DNA of 64,000 nt from the NCBI GenBank assembly GCA_022702545.1, contig JAHRBC010000004.1:4060001-4124000 (forward strand), in the 5' to 3' direction. Source of the DNA: Phycomyces nitens (lineage: Eukaryota; Mucoromycota; Mucoromycetes; Mucorales; Phycomycetaceae). Of the stretch, positions 10,800 through 23,933 are shown piece after piece (position 1 is the stretch's first letter; the number at the start of each line of letters is the position of its first letter). Made by a program: the position numbers and the translations under genes. A model generated the notes under the pieces. It did no database searches and was not told the DNA's origin. It was given only the letters and a program-made list of their open reading frames with translations.

Positions 10800-12437
10800 A
10801 TGTCTAGCAAGTTGGACAAGGTGAACATTCAGCTTGGGAATCAATGATAAAACCCAATACAATCCAACCGAGATCATTGAAAACTAACACACCATCCTCA
10901 TTAGAAACCCAAGAGAGAAAGAGAGGAGGAGAATGTGTTTGGTGAGATTGTCAAGAAGGACAAGAAGGTGAAGAAGGACAAGAAGGACAAGAAGGAGAAA
11001 AAGGAAAAGAAGGAGACCAAAGAGACTGCCCAAGTCCAGGTCCCCAAAAAGGCCGAGTCCATCAAGCACTCTCTCGAGAGCTACAAGTACACTGAGAACC
11101 CTGCTCTCACCGCTGTTCCCCAAGAAAAGATTGATGAATACCTCAAGAAGGAGTCTGTTGATATCCAGGGTGATCTCAAGTTACGCCCTATCCTCGAGTT
11201 CTCTCAGACCCATTTGCCCGAAGGTCTCATGAAGGTTTTCAAGGATTTCAAGAACCCTACACCTATCCAGGCCAGCACCTGGCCAATTACTCTCTCGGGA
11301 CGTGATGTTGTTGGTATTGCCGAGACTGGTTCAGGAAAGACATACGCCTTCACCATCCCAGGTTTGGTCCACATTGCCTCCAAGTTGCGTCTTGGCGTCA
11401 AGGGCAGAAAGCCCACCATGCTTGTCGTCTCTCCTACCCGTGAGTTGGCTATGCAGAGTCAAGAACAGGCCGAAACTGCCGGTAAGGCCATTGGTGTCAC
11501 CACTGTGTGCTTGTACGGTGGTGTTCCCAAGGGTCCCCAGCAGGCTACAATTGCCCGTGGTGTAGATATCATTGTGGCCACTCCTGGTCGTTTGATCGAT
11601 TTGATCAACGAAGGCAGCTGTGACTTGAGTGAGGTTGACTTTTTGGTTCTGGATGAGGCCGATCGTATGTTGGATGATGGTTTTGAAAATGACATTCGTG
11701 CAATTATTGGCTACACCCCCAAGACCAGACAGACTCTCATGTTCTCTGCCACCTGGCCCGAGTCTGTTCGCAAGCTTGCTGCTGATTTCCTCAACAACCC
11801 TATGCGCGTCACCATTGGATCTGCCGATTTGTCTGCCTCTAACAACATTCAGCAGATTGTCGAAGTTCTCGAGGATCCCAGAAGTAAGGAGAGACATCTT
11901 CTTGAGCTATTGAAGAAGATCCACAAGAGCAGAAAGAACCGTGTGTTGGTGTTTGCCCTTTACAAGAAGGAAGCCACCCGTATCGAAAACCTCTTGATCC
12001 GCAACGGCTTCAAGGTTGTTGGTATTCACGGTGACAAGAACCAGAACGATCGCTCTTTGGCACTCAGTCAGTTCAAGGATGGCTCTTATCCTTTGATGGT
12101 CGCCACTGATGTTGCTGCCCGTGGTCTGGATATCCCTGATGTCGAATACGTTGTAAACCTCACCTTCCCTCTCACCATTGAGGCCTATGTCCATCGTATT
12201 GGTCGTACCGGTCGTGGTGGCAAGAAGGGTACCGCATACACCTACTTCACTCCCGAGGACAAGGCTCACTCTGGTGAGTTGATTAATGTCCTCAAGCAAG
12301 CCAACATGCCTGTTCCCCCAGCTCTTCTCAAGTTCGGAACAACTGTCAAGAAGAAGGCCCACGGTGCATACGGTGCATTCTTCAAGGATACTGCCGATGC
12401 TCCCAAGGCAACAAAGATTGTCTTTGGCGATGATTAA
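10800..12437 (+). CDS. DBP3: DEAD-box ATP-dependent RNA helicase, Dbp3 type
   Basis: Nucleolar RNA helicase for pre-rRNA processing and 60S subunit assembly in yeast. A single large ORF has no ATG at its 5' end, so I place a first exon at 10800-10820 (MSSKLDK), an 84-bp intron with branch-like ACTAACA, and exon 2 at 10905-12437; 517 aa. The lysine-rich N-terminus (KKDKKVKKDKKDKKEKK) is typical of nucleolar Dbp3. All helicase motifs are present: Q motif NPTPIQASTWPI, I AETGSGKT, Ia PTRELA, Ib TPGR, II DEAD, III SAT, V ATDVAARGLDI, VI HRIGRTGR. The order and the DEADRMLDDGFE and YVHRIGRTGRGGKKG contexts fit Dbp3. Codon use is strongly biased to C-ending codons, suggesting high expression. The first exon is the least certain part because its donor is GTGAAC. 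Confidence 0.9.
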
Positions 12438-13299
12438 AAACTTTTTGTACTTTTTTTTTTGCTATTCATTTCCACATCATGGCTTACCAGTCTCTCTACC
12501 CTTTGTTCTCGTCTTTACACACACACACTGTCTTTCTCTCACTCTCTCACTCTCTCTCTATTTACATTTCTTTTTATTATTTCATTACAAAAAAAAATAT
12601 TTGATAGATATATAAACTCTAATGTTTTTATTTTACTATATTCTTATATATATATATTTCTCTCATTGATAAATATTGCACGCGTATCGATTAGATTCTT
12701 AGAGTTCACACGTCTAGTGATTTTGTATGATTATTATTATTGATATTGCATTATTGGCCAATTAGACTGAACTGTCAATGATTTGGTGTTTTTAATTCTT
12801 ATCAAATTGTACTAAATGTGAATTTTTGTACCAATTTCGAATATTGTGTCGCTGATTAAATATGGTCCTTTAAACACCGACCGTTAAAAAATACATATAT
12901 GCAATGGGGACATTGGTAATGGCTGGGGATGTGGTGTTGGCTCTCTGAGCCACACTATTATTATTATTATTTATGATTTCTTGTTATATTCTACTCTTTA
13001 AATCTTCTCAGGAAGTCTAGGTATCGTTTTTTTTTGTAATAAACTACAAGTAATTCTAGCTTAGCAACAGAGTACAAATAAAACTATTGTATTCAAGACG
13101 ACATTCTATGCCATGAGCAAGCAAATACCGCGTCAAAAGGAGTAGGAGGCAATATTATCATGGCTTAAGGCTGTTTTTTTTTTTTTTTTTTTTTTTTGGG
13201 GAGGGGGGGCGGAGGGTTTGGTCCTTGAAATATTGTCAAGAAGGATACTGTGAGCCGAGATCCATATATAGATATTTTGCTATTTGTATTCCACGACTG

Positions 13300-13650
13300 G
13301 TTTAAAACCGTTACTGAACATGAGAAAGAAGACTTTTCTCTTCAGAGATATGTCAAAAGCTGAGATACGTGTAAGCATGCTCGGTGGGGAAAGGAGATCC
13401 ATCAGATCTGAATATTTGAGCGCTGGCCATCTCAAAGTCCTGATTTGAACCCAATTGAGCATGTCTGGAAGGTCATGGAAGACTATGCTGCAAAGAAGAA
13501 GAAAGACATAAATCAAGAGTGCTAATGTTATCAAGGCGTTTATTGTCAAGGAGTTGGAGCAGATGGATCCTGAATTTAGTTCAAGGCTTGTTGCAAGTAT
13601 GTCTGATAGAAGCAAGACTGTAATTGGTGCTCGTGGTGGAAACACTTGAT
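13300..13650 (+). mobile_element. Decayed Tc1/mariner transposase fragment (C-terminal part)
   Basis: Translation from 13424 gives WPSQSPDLNPIEHVWKVMED, the highly conserved motif around the last catalytic acidic residue of Tc1/mariner DDE transposases. After a frameshift the frame continues (FIVKELEQMDPEFSSRL, then GARGGNT and a stop), matching the usual C-terminal end of these proteins. The catalytic core upstream is not readable in one frame, so the copy is dead. No terminal inverted repeats could be fixed with confidence. Confidence 0.82.
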
Positions 13651-14229
13651 ATTAGACTCTATTTCTATTTTCAAAATATATACCCTATTGACTGTTGGAA
13701 TATAAAGCCTAGAGTCTCTACAGTGAATCAATAAAAATATATTTGTCTGTGAAAATAATCTGAATTTTTTAGAGACGCAAAAATGCTTTGATTATGCACT
13801 GGCTTTTTTTTTCTGTGAGTGTATATACTGCTTTAATCTTTTGTAATGTCTACTCGATACTATATGCTAGACTAGTGTCTCTCATTTGCCTATATAATGG
13901 TAAAGTAATTTATACAATCTTATACTAAAATTGCTAATTATTGTAGAAAAGAAATGTTTATATTTGCCTGATCCCAAAGAAATTGATCTTGGTTGTGTAT
14001 TGGCCTTTTATGAAAGCCAGCTTTTAGAGTCTAGAAAAACAAAACTTTCTGTCACATAAATTGAGAAAGTTTTACTAGTTTTTTCACTTGGTGGTCTACT
14101 CTAAAGAAAATATAAAGTGATTAGTTCCATCACATAAGATAGTTGCCAATCATTGATAAAAAGAAAAAGTATTCATTTTTGCATGCTTTGGTGGAAATCT
14201 GTATTGATTGTAAATCGTTCTTAAATGAT

Positions 14230-14510
14230 ACCCAGGTTGTAGAGTCTACAAATAAATAGTGTTTTATGTAGCATAGTTGCTAACACTCTCTTAATAATAC
14301 CACAGAGAACATTGTCTATGTGTAGGCTCTGCAAAATCGGTATGATTCAAGGATAATTCCTGAGACCGAGGATCGGAAATAGTTACTAACATACTCCTAA
14401 CTATGTCCAGACGCCGGTCTCAAGAATCGTCCTTGAATCGTACCCATGTTGGAGAACCTACAAATAGACAATGCTCTCCGTAACATAGTTAGGAGAGTGT
14501 TAGTAGCTAT
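14230..14510. repeat. Nested inverted/direct repeat, MITE-like
   Basis: Two arms of about 64 bp, 14305-14368 and 14415-14478, are imperfect reverse complements; both contain the sequence around GTAGG..CT and GATTCAAGGA..ATTC.TGAGACCG. The spacer and flanks carry further copies: the part of the right arm around CTACAAATA and ACTCTC is repeated directly near 14240-14290, and ACTAACA.ACTCCTAACTATG in the spacer is the reverse complement of the right flank. This looks like a foldback element inserted in or rearranged with its own relatives. It has no coding capacity. Confidence 0.7.
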
Positions 14511-17500
14511 ATCTACAGTCTATATTCTGTAGTCAACGGTCTTTGGTCCACGATTCACTCTACAGCTGGCTTTGTAGTATACGAGGTTGCTGTCATACAG
14601 TCGCGCTTAGAAACAAATGTAGTTGATGATGTCGTCTGTAATGTCGCGATTCCAATGGGCAATTGCATCTTTACTAGTCAAATGAGCGCTAGATGGAGCT
14701 CAACATATAGAAGGAAAATATTTTGACATGTAGGGAGAGAAAAAGAAATACTCTGGCTAGATTCCCACCACCAGTTATTTTTGTAATTTTGGAGAGAATA
14801 TTTTTTCGGCTTTACTTTTTTTTTGGGCAGCCCAATAAAATTAAGGGAGCTCTATGCATTAGCGCCTTTGAGATACTGTGAGAATGACTTGTACTAGAGA
14901 GTGTTTAATATTATATGACGATTCAATAACTTGACAATCTCTACATTACTTGAGATGAATTTGAACAATATTAATGCATTAAATATCATAAATATAATAA
15001 TTGATGACTTGTACAAAATTTATACGACTTATTCTCTTTATTTTGACAGATAATGCGTAAAATATTTGTGGTACTACTGTACCATCAAAGATTACACGAA
15101 TTAGTGGCCAGGAATAATATAGATTGGGAAGAAATAGAATAAAAGAGACTTCTGTAGTTTGGTATGATTGCAAGTAGAATGACAAGCTGAAGTTAGATTA
15201 CATTGGAGCAATCAATATTACAGAAATTGGATAAATATGATGAATCGGTTAATATTTGGTGAGTACGCCAAAATAAAATTAGATAGAATAATAAATCGTT
15301 GAATATAAAGAATATTTAATATTGAATAATATTTGGTAGTATTTGATATATGGTATGGTATTGACCTGCCAATGGCCAAGACAACGATCCAAGTGAAAGC
15401 GTAAAATAATGTAATTGGATCCGGCTCTGCTGTCTTGAGTATATATACCAGTAATTATATACATACACATAAAAGTATCTTAAGATGCATTTGTAAGAGG
15501 CCGTAGATATTTGACTTTATCAAAAGATAATAATACATATACATCCAAAGAAATATCTTTTCGACAAGCGCGGTTTACTTTGGGATATTAAATATTAACA
15601 TAACAGAGCACACACTGTGCATGCCGAGTAGATACAACATTGACAAAGTTTGCAAACCTACCAGTGATCAACCAAAGACATTTACATCTGGAATTACACG
15701 GCAATTATTATGACCCGTACTAGATGCTTTCACTATTACCGAAAGTTTGATCAAGTGATGAACTAAGCTGTAATAAATAGAGGCAAATAATTTTTACAAA
15801 ATTATATAGCCATATACTATTCTATACATATATTTCCGAGGTAGCGTACTAGATATTGTATAGAATAAATGGTTGAGGAATATGAGATATTATATAGTAT
15901 AGGTTGAGAAGATAAGGGTATGCATGTGGGGTTGAATATTTTGTCAAGGTTGGTAAAGAGAATGAGATAAAGTAGGAGAGTTGATATAGGTAGTAGATTT
16001 ATGTATAGTATTGTATACATTTGTTTATAAGAATAAGAATTATAATAAATATAAAAGGTAGTGATAGAAGAAGTTTGTAAGAGACTAGGACAGAGGGTAT
16101 TTTTTGATTGACTGTTTGAAGAAAAAGTACAAGGGTGAGAGTTAAAAAGAATTGAGGTGGATATGTATATAATGGGATTGTTAAATAAAGGGAAATAATA
16201 AAAGAGAATTTTGATAAGAATTGGGTGTATATAATATATAAGATATTGGGAGAAATATAGTTGAATAGATGTGATTTAATGACTGACGATAAAAGTGTAG
16301 CTTGTATAAAATTAGCAAGGGTTTTTCGCGTAGAATATGCGGTTTTGGCCTTGACAATCAGGAACAGCCATGAATAGAGGAAATTAAAGCATGCTGTAGA
16401 TGCTATGATCTACTTTGTATAATATGAGATGAATTAATAGAGTTTTAGAGATATCCGATTATTTGCAAAGCATATATTTAAATTTGACTCTGTTAGTGTT
16501 GACTGTATTATATAAATGTTTTGACACTGAAATACTTGTGCCTGCTTGAATTAATCCAAGTTATAAATTAAATCAAGGCATTATTATTGATTGCAGCTAC
16601 AGGAAATTCGATCAATTCAGACTTTAACCAATTCGATTCTTAGTGTTACTAGTTTATTCTCATAAAAAAAGTGTTGATAATTATATAAAATTACTTTGCA
16701 TATACTAAAAGCTTTATTATTATTGAGGTATTTGGAATTATCAATATCTTGCAAGGAAAATAAGAGTACTGAGAGTGTGCTATTTATTAAAGAAAGAATA
16801 TTATGGCTGTTTATATACTCTTACTCAAATTGCCTTGTAACTACAGTCCCTGTTGTGTAACTATTCCTGAAATATTAAATTTCCAGGGTCATTAGCAAGT
16901 AGTAACCATAGATCGGTTGCGAATTTTGTATTCCACTCAGCTGTGGTGCATACATTGCATGCCATTCCCTTCAATAGAATAAAAATCTCGTTTTTTTTTT
17001 AACAAAATGGTTGCAGAAGAATTAGCATCAATAAAGTTAACAATAATCGTTCTATGCTCTTTGGTCAGGTTATATTTATGACCAGCCTGCTTATACAATT
17101 GTTAAAAAAAAATGTCTGTCAAGACACGCATTAATTGCTTAACCCATCTCCGGGCCGTTAAACTGTAAATGACCAACTGTTTTGCCGCAGCTAATGCATT
17201 GATACACTTTTTTTTTTCAATCTTTGGATGAAAAAACCTGGATTTATTCTGGGCAGTATAGCGAACATAATCCCCCAAAGGTCGTTTCCTCTATACTGAT
17301 ATCTTCCTCTTTCGAGTTTTTCTACTAAAATTGGGTGGATTTGAGAAGATTTGCTGAAACCCGGATTTTTCAAATATTCAGAATAAATGGCAATCTTAAC
17401 TATAAATTAATATCTAATCAACAATATAGCTCATGGGTCCAGGACCACCATTCTCATCAACTATATTTTAACGTATATCTTCATATAAAAATATTGTACT

Positions 17501-18585
17501 CAATTTAAATTATAAAGTTTAAAATAAAAAAAATAAAACGTCTGAAAACAAGTGTTTATAGTTAAAATGTTCTTTTCGAATGTCGAGAAAAAGCTGGGCG
17601 ATGATTCCCAAGTAAGCGACATGGGTTCTAAAAATATGACTTTAATTTCGATTGTCTAGTAACTTCAATCTTCCTTTGGCTGTTGGATTCACTGTTCCAT
17701 CTGCCATTAAAGGACTTGGGTTACAGTGAGAATGTGGTACATCAATACAATTTTTTTTGAAACTAAAATACTACATTATTATATATATAATGCTATAGTC
17801 TTTAGAATTTGAATATTTATTCTTGGACATGGATTCTAGAAAATATACCAGAATTGTGTCTTGTTTTCTGCAACTATTAGGAGTCCTGCCCATATCACTT
17901 GCTATAAAATAATGATAAGCCCACCATATCATGAATAAGCTTAAAAGCCTCAATTCACAAATGGGGCTGAAATATACACGTATATATGTCTAAATCGCTT
18001 TTATACACACAAAAGGGAAACACATCTAATGGCTTGCGAGTAATTTTGGAGACAAGGCAAACCTAGAATCAAATGGCGTGGGACAAATGGAGCTTAAACA
18101 GTGCTTGGGACACATTTGTTTATAATCACAATCTTTTAGAATTTTCCATTAATTTTGTACGCCCTTTAAAAACATTGTGCTCAAATGCTACAATGTTAAT
18201 GTCGTACATTAAATGTTAAATCGCCGTTATACAAAAAGGTCTATTGTTGATTCCAAATGTTATTTTGTATTCTGAGGCGAGACCTAAATACGCCAAGATA
18301 TTCTTGTATTGTTCCAAAGATTCTTGCTGTAAGTGTTTGGGATCACCTAATATCTTGAAACAGGATATTGACTAGTCGTCATTTTATAAACAAGTGGAAA
18401 CCTCCCTAATTCTCCATCTTTACAAGGCGTTAATTCATATCGAATGAATCCTAGAGTTCTTTGGACCATTACACACTTTTTGTTTATCAATGATATAGTA
18501 GAGATATTTATTTTATCGAGCTGTTTCTTTGATATATTTGTTTACTGCATTTTATCAGATAGTTGAAAGAAAGAAAGAGACACAA

Positions 18586-19480
18586 TTACTCCCCATATAA
18601 ATCACCATTTCGCTGAAAATGGTTACACTGTAAATAGTAGCCCAAGATTTGGACAGAGTCCGTATTAAAGACAGATTGCTTCTTCCTTTTATAAGAAAAA
18701 GAAAGCCAAAACAAGTTTGTCACAGAAAAAAAAACACTGTAAGCAGAAAACAGTCCAAAGACCAAAGCAAGACAATGCTTTAAACAGCCCGATTTTTGGA
18801 CCATCAAGAGATTATAAACAAGAGGATCCAGTATCCGGTTTGGAGATAATTTAATGAGACTCCTCCTATTTATTATACAATGTGTCTTTAGCATCAGTAT
18901 GGCATAGAGCACCATCCTCTTTGAACAGAAAATATCTGTCTGTATCCTTGGATAGTTTTTGGTCAGGCAATCAGCACAGTTGTTCTGGTAGAAGTTTCCC
19001 TTTGTTACCAAACGGTTAATACCTCCTCCCCAGATCATGAATGAATCATTGGAAAACTTTTATAATAACACCTTTTGGCCTTCTTTCCGAGGGCTTTGAC
19101 ACTATCATGATTCCAAACTACAAGAAATCTCAAATCGTCTAACCATAAAACGAATTCATACTGGTCAATTGTCTAGCTAACCTTTTACTGACACTATTTC
19201 AACCCATTATCTCTATACCATTTGGTCAGACAAGGCTTACATGCTGATGAATAGGATTCAAGGCCAACAAGTGTGATGTCTTTACAAAATGAGATCAAAT
19301 AAATGTAGATTTATCCATGTACTGATCTCTGATGCTAAACTGCAATCAAAATGAACTCGATCCCTGGAGAATGAGTAAACCAAAGCACCTAAAGTTCTCT
19401 TTATGACCCTTGGGGATTTTTCCTCAGAAATCGCTCGATCTCTAAAGGCTTTTTTTATAATATCAACAATACTCTTTGTC
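18586..19480 (-). mobile_element. Decayed Tc1/mariner transposase
   Basis: On the minus strand the sequence near 19030 reads SFMIWGG, corresponding to the MVWGC segment of Tc1/mariner transposases. About 100 codons on it reads YFLFKEDGALCHTDAKDTLY, matching the classic YxFQxDxAPxH block that carries the second catalytic Asp. The reading frame is interrupted by stops and frameshifts, including between these two blocks and immediately afterwards, so the copy is not functional. The ORF upstream (19282-19482) may be the remains of the N-terminal DNA-binding part, but this is weaker. Ends and target duplication could not be recognised. Confidence 0.75.
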
Positions 19481-20937
19481 ATGTCAAGAGAGATTGAAAT
19501 ATCGGTGCAAGTACCCTCTCTTTCCCATTAAACTAGACTTTGCCCCCATAAATGCATTCAGCTCCTGCCTTTTGGGTCTTTGGCTGCAATTACATGCAAT
19601 GGTCATTTTATATCTTTGCCTTGTTTAAATAAAAAGAAGAGAAAATGCAACATTATGAAAATTCAGGTCCGTCTGGTGACCTTTTATTTTTTTTTGAGTG
19701 TAAGTTTGACATGTTTGGGAACCCAATATTTGAAGACATACGTGCTTTTACATGTGTTGATGTTAGTGTGCCATAACCCTGAAAACGGTATAGACCTTAA
19801 TTCCCGTCTCCATGGACACCAGATCTCGTTTTCAGAATGTGATTGGACAATAATTTTTGGATCTTATCTGATTGGCTGGATACTGCCGAATTATATAAAA
19901 AGGATATCTCCGTTTACGGACACAAAGAGATTCAAGCGGTGATCTGTCCTGTGTAGTGTGATGCATGTGCTACCTAGAACCGTACGAGGAAAAGACGCGT
20001 TTTTCTGTGTACGAATAGCGGGAATCTGGCAAGAGAGGAAATTGGGCTGTACGTTGATATGCGTATGATATATAAGGTTCCAGTATTCCAAGGCAGGCTG
20101 TTTCTGTTTAATTTACAAGAATAAATAAATAAATAGAGAGCTAGTTTGAGTTTATAATCTATTTATTCTTGTAATCTCGATATGGAAGGTAGTGCACCTT
20201 TCTTTTTGTTTCGGTAACGCAGCCACATATATTTTTATAAGCTATAGAAAATTCAGACATGTTTCAATTCTATTTCAAAATCACAAGCCTTGTTTTGACT
20301 ATCCTGAAAAGGCCAGTCTAATAAAAGGAAAAGAAAGGTTCAGAATGTAGGTATATTTTCGGTATATCATCAAAATAACCTTTCCTATTGGCCAGCAATG
20401 GTGTACAGACACACATATATATATATATATTTATATATATATATGTATATAAAGAGGTTAAGCCAAAAGGACACTCCGCTAAAAAAAAGCGTACATTACT
20501 TGTGTACCCACTCCAGGGGCACGTTGTCATGATTGCTGAAACAGCGGAGTTATTTGATCCCGACGTCACGTACACCGTGGTTGTGCCTCTTGGATGATTT
20601 TTCCCCTTTCCTTCCACTTTTGTGCTTTTCATCCACGGCTGTGCATTCTCATTTCAATCAAACCACTGGGATCAATCTCTGACAATCTAGTGCCATCGTA
20701 TAGCAATCTACAAAGCACACCAACCAAGAAGATACCCAGCTTCTTCCTTATATATATATATACATATATACATATATATATGTATATGTGTATATAGATG
20801 TATACACATATATTTTCCTTACCTGCCTTTGTATCTCTGTGAATTATAGCCATTTAAAAGAAAGACGCTTTACAGTCAAGCCATCTTTTTATCCTTTTTA
20901 TTATTTTTATTATTATTATTACTTTATTATCATTTCA

Positions 20938-23624
20938 ATGTCTGTTTACAACCATCGTCCCATGGTCTCAGCACCACAGAACAGAATTATCGAGATGTTA
21001 GAGACGATCAGAGCCGACTACGATCAGCTCTCCCAAGACGCCTACCTGTTCAAGAGTCAACGGAATGAGTTTGAGCTCAAAAGTAATCGAGGGTGACGTG
21101 GTTATCAGATGAACTGATCCATGACACCTCTTCTGTTGTGCAGTGAATACTCAAATCCAGGAAATGAACAATTTCCAGCAGAGTCTTCTCGAACTAGAAC
21201 GAACCCAGCATACTCTGAAGAAGCAGTAAGTTTTCATCTATTTACAAATATTCCTATTCTAAATAACCCTTTCTTACCACAAATCCATGTATATATTATT
21301 CTGTGTCTGGACAAAAAAAAACATCCTCACAATCTTCTTGCTGTCTTGTTGTTTTTCTTTTTCTTTTTTCATAGGTACGAGGATGAAATCGCCAGACTTC
21401 GCCAGCAATTAGAACAGGCCCAGACGCGTGCTGGATACTCTGTTGCGCCTGCTAACCCTCCCATGCCTGCCGGAATCCATTCCTCTCATCCCCCGCCACC
21501 CAACATTGGACCTGGCTCAAACTACTTTGGAGGAATCATGAATGCCCACAATAGTCACCAAGGGCCAGGTCTTGTTGCGCCTCCTCAGATGTCAGAAGTC
21601 CCTCCTCATCCAGGCTATCCCCCAACACAGCCTCCTCCGGGACCACCCCATCTTACTTCAGGATACCCTGCCAGCCAACCACCCCCGCCGCCTGGACAAG
21701 GTAAGAGTATAGGCCAAGTAGAGTATTCTACATATTCAAGATAAAATATGATATTTGAAATATTTATCCCAAACCCTTCAAGGTCCTTATGGTCCTCCTT
21801 CGGCAACCAACTCTGCACCACCACAGCCCCAACCGCAGTCCCTCACACCACAGCAGCAGCCTCTTGTGGGCCAGCCACCATTGAACCCTATACAAGGTAG
21901 GCCATTGTTATATAGGCAACAAACAGAGGCTTATTGGGTACAATGTCATTTAAAAAAGGTGGTTATGGATATCCTCGCATGCCTGAGTCTGGGGCACCTA
22001 CTGCGCAACCCATGTCGCAACCTATGGATGCGCCTGGTATGACTGTTAAGCGAAAGTCTGGGATTGTCCCTGGTGGTCCACCACCTCAACCTCCTTCTGC
22101 ATCTTCTGCCCCTGCTCCTTCGCATGCTTCATCGTATGCCCCTCCCTCCCAGGCCATTATTCGTGCTTCTGGAGGGAAAATCATCGAGACTGCCATTCCA
22201 GGAGGCTTTGCAGATGCAGACCCCAATAGTGTACCAGCAAGCATGAAAGTTGAAGGTCAAGACTGGTTTGCACTGTAAGTCAATAAAATTGGTTAAAGAT
22301 AGAGAGAGATAGAGAGAGAGAACACACTTGATATTCAATCTTTTGCTTAAACCACCCAGATTTAACCCAAAGGTACCTCGCCAACTCAAGGTTGATCTCG
22401 TACACACCCTGGACCATACCAGTGTCGTGTGCTGTGTCAAGTTTAGTGCAGATGGGCGCTATCTGGCCGCGGGCTGCAATCATTCGACTTTTATCTACGA
22501 CGTGTCTACTGGCCATAAAATCTGGTAAGTGGCACAGGTCAATGCGTAATGTGGCACAGGAAAAAAAGGATGGTTTTACTGATAGATATCGAGTGATCAG
22601 TGTGCTACAGGACGAGTCAGTGCCTAAATATGGCGATCTCTACATCCGTTCCGTGTGCTTCAGCCCCGATGGTGTTTATCTTGCCACAGGTGCTGAAGAT
22701 AAACAAATCAGGGTAAGGATGATTGTTTTTATGTGGATAGATCTTTAATTAAATTTGACAATCTATTAGATTTGGGATATTGGGAAGCAAAAGATTTGCA
22801 ATGTCCTCAAGGGCCATGAGCAAGATATCTATTCGCTTGACTTTAGTATGGATGGCCGTATCATTGCCTCTGGATCTGGAGACTGTACGGCACGGATATG
22901 GAGTATGGCAGACGGAAAGTGTCTTCATGTGCTGCGTATAAACGATCTTGATCAAAAGGATCCTGGTGTGACCAGTGTAGCCATCTCTCCAGATGGCCGT
23001 CTGTTGGCAGCCGGAAGTCTTGACAAGATGGTTCGTATCTGGGACACTCAGGCAGGAACCCACTTGGAAAGATTGGAAGGCCACAAGGACAGTGTTTACT
23101 CGGTTGCATTCATGCCCGATGGAAACTCGCTTGTCAGTGGCAGTCTTGACAAGACTTTGAAGATCTGGCAACTGGGTACAAACGAGGGACGTGGTTATGG
23201 AGTGGACAGAGACCGTTCCAAGGGTCCTTGCAAGAACACATTTGTTGGCCACAAGGTAGGGAGGGTTTTGATGGCTCACCAAGTTGTCCTGTACTTATTT
23301 GTGTGTGTGTGGGATCAATATCAATCAACCATAGGACTTTGTTCTTTCTGTGGCATGTACACCAGATGGTAGTTGGGTAGTTTCAGGATCAAAGGACAGA
23401 GGTGTTCAGTTCTGGGATCCACGTACTGGCCAGACTCAGTTTATGCTCCAAGGCCACAAGAACTCTGGTGAGCTCATGGACACCAGATAAAGTATGTGTT
23501 TACTAACTATAACTATGCTATAGTCATTTCTGTGGCAATTAGCCCCAGTGGCCGACCTGTATTTGCAACTGGTTCGGGTGATAACAGAGCACGTATTTGG
23601 AGCTATGAAACCCTGGGCTCATAA
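20938..23624 (+). CDS. TUP1: Transcriptional corepressor Tup1
   Basis: General corepressor that acts with Ssn6/Cyc8 and is recruited by DNA-binding repressors. Ten exons: 20938-21082, 21144-21225, 21375-21700, 21783-21896, 21959-22274, 22360-22524, 22601-22712, 22770-23255, 23335-23467, 23524-23624; 659 aa. The N-terminal tetramerisation coiled coil ([20 protein letters not shown], then [17 protein letters not shown]) matches Tup_N. A Pro/Gln-rich linker covers roughly residues 100-290. Seven C-terminal WD repeats carry Tup1-specific signatures: [48 protein letters not shown] and [13 protein letters not shown]. The intron 4 acceptor is uncertain: 21958 (AAG, intron 62 bp) is preferred over 21928 (intron 32 bp); both stay in frame and differ by ten codons. 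The final exon ends [16 protein letters not shown]-like element lies about 370 bp upstream. Confidence 0.94.
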
Positions 23625-23933
23625 ATCAAATCAATTCATTCGTATATTCCTCTTTCTTTTCTTTCAATGTTCTCGTATGCTCTTTTTTTTCCCATTCTTC
23701 ATCGCATAACACATTTCACCAATGATGTTGCTCTTTAGTATTCTCCTGTATTTCTGTGTGGCATTATTCTATCAGACATTATACACACGCCCGCACATAC
23801 GCACATGAATACATACACATACACACACGCACACACATATACATATACACACATTTGTGTGATTGTATGGGTGGGTGAGTGGGTGTATATGTATATAAAA
23901 GGAAATACACAAAGAATAAAAAAAAATCACTTT
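23625..23933. repeat. Convergent intergenic spacer with CA/TA repeats
   Basis: 309 bp between the convergent stops of TUP1 and the coiled-coil gene. It contains an interrupted CA tract near 23778-23852 and AT-rich 3' UTR-like sequence on both sides. Confidence 0.7.

Larger units (their letters stand above)
12438..20937. other. 8.5-kb gene-poor, AT-rich block
   Basis: No intact gene is supported over 8.5 kb, far longer than any other gap here. It holds T and CT tracts just after DBP3, a 20+ T run near 13172-13197 followed by a G run, two decayed Tc1/mariner copies and a nested inverted repeat (listed separately), then long low-complexity AT sequence with many stops. Near 17220-17380 there are weakly matching inverted ends that could be another decayed element. 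The last 1 kb should be the TUP1 promoter. It contains inverted CCAAT motifs near 19843-19878, a TATATAAAAAGG sequence near 19894-19905, TA tracts near 20418-20450 and 20748-20785, and a CRE-like GACGTCAC at 20562-20569. Confidence 0.65.

Noticed and set aside
10935..10937. Start of DBP3 at the first codon of the large open frame
   Set aside because: That codon is GTG, not a eukaryotic start. An upstream ATG exon joined by an intron with a clear branch-like ACTAAC is preferred.
11331..12362. Minus-strand ORFs of 188 and 151 codons inside DBP3
   Set aside because: They mirror the helicase exon and have no family resemblance of their own.
17220..17380. Possible small inverted-repeat element
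   Set aside because: The ends match only weakly (about 16 of 20) and no target duplication was seen, so it is not reported as an element.
19580..19942. 120-codon plus-strand ORF upstream of TUP1
   Set aside because: It begins with TTG, has no recognisable domain, and runs into promoter-like CCAAT/TATA sequence; treated as chance.
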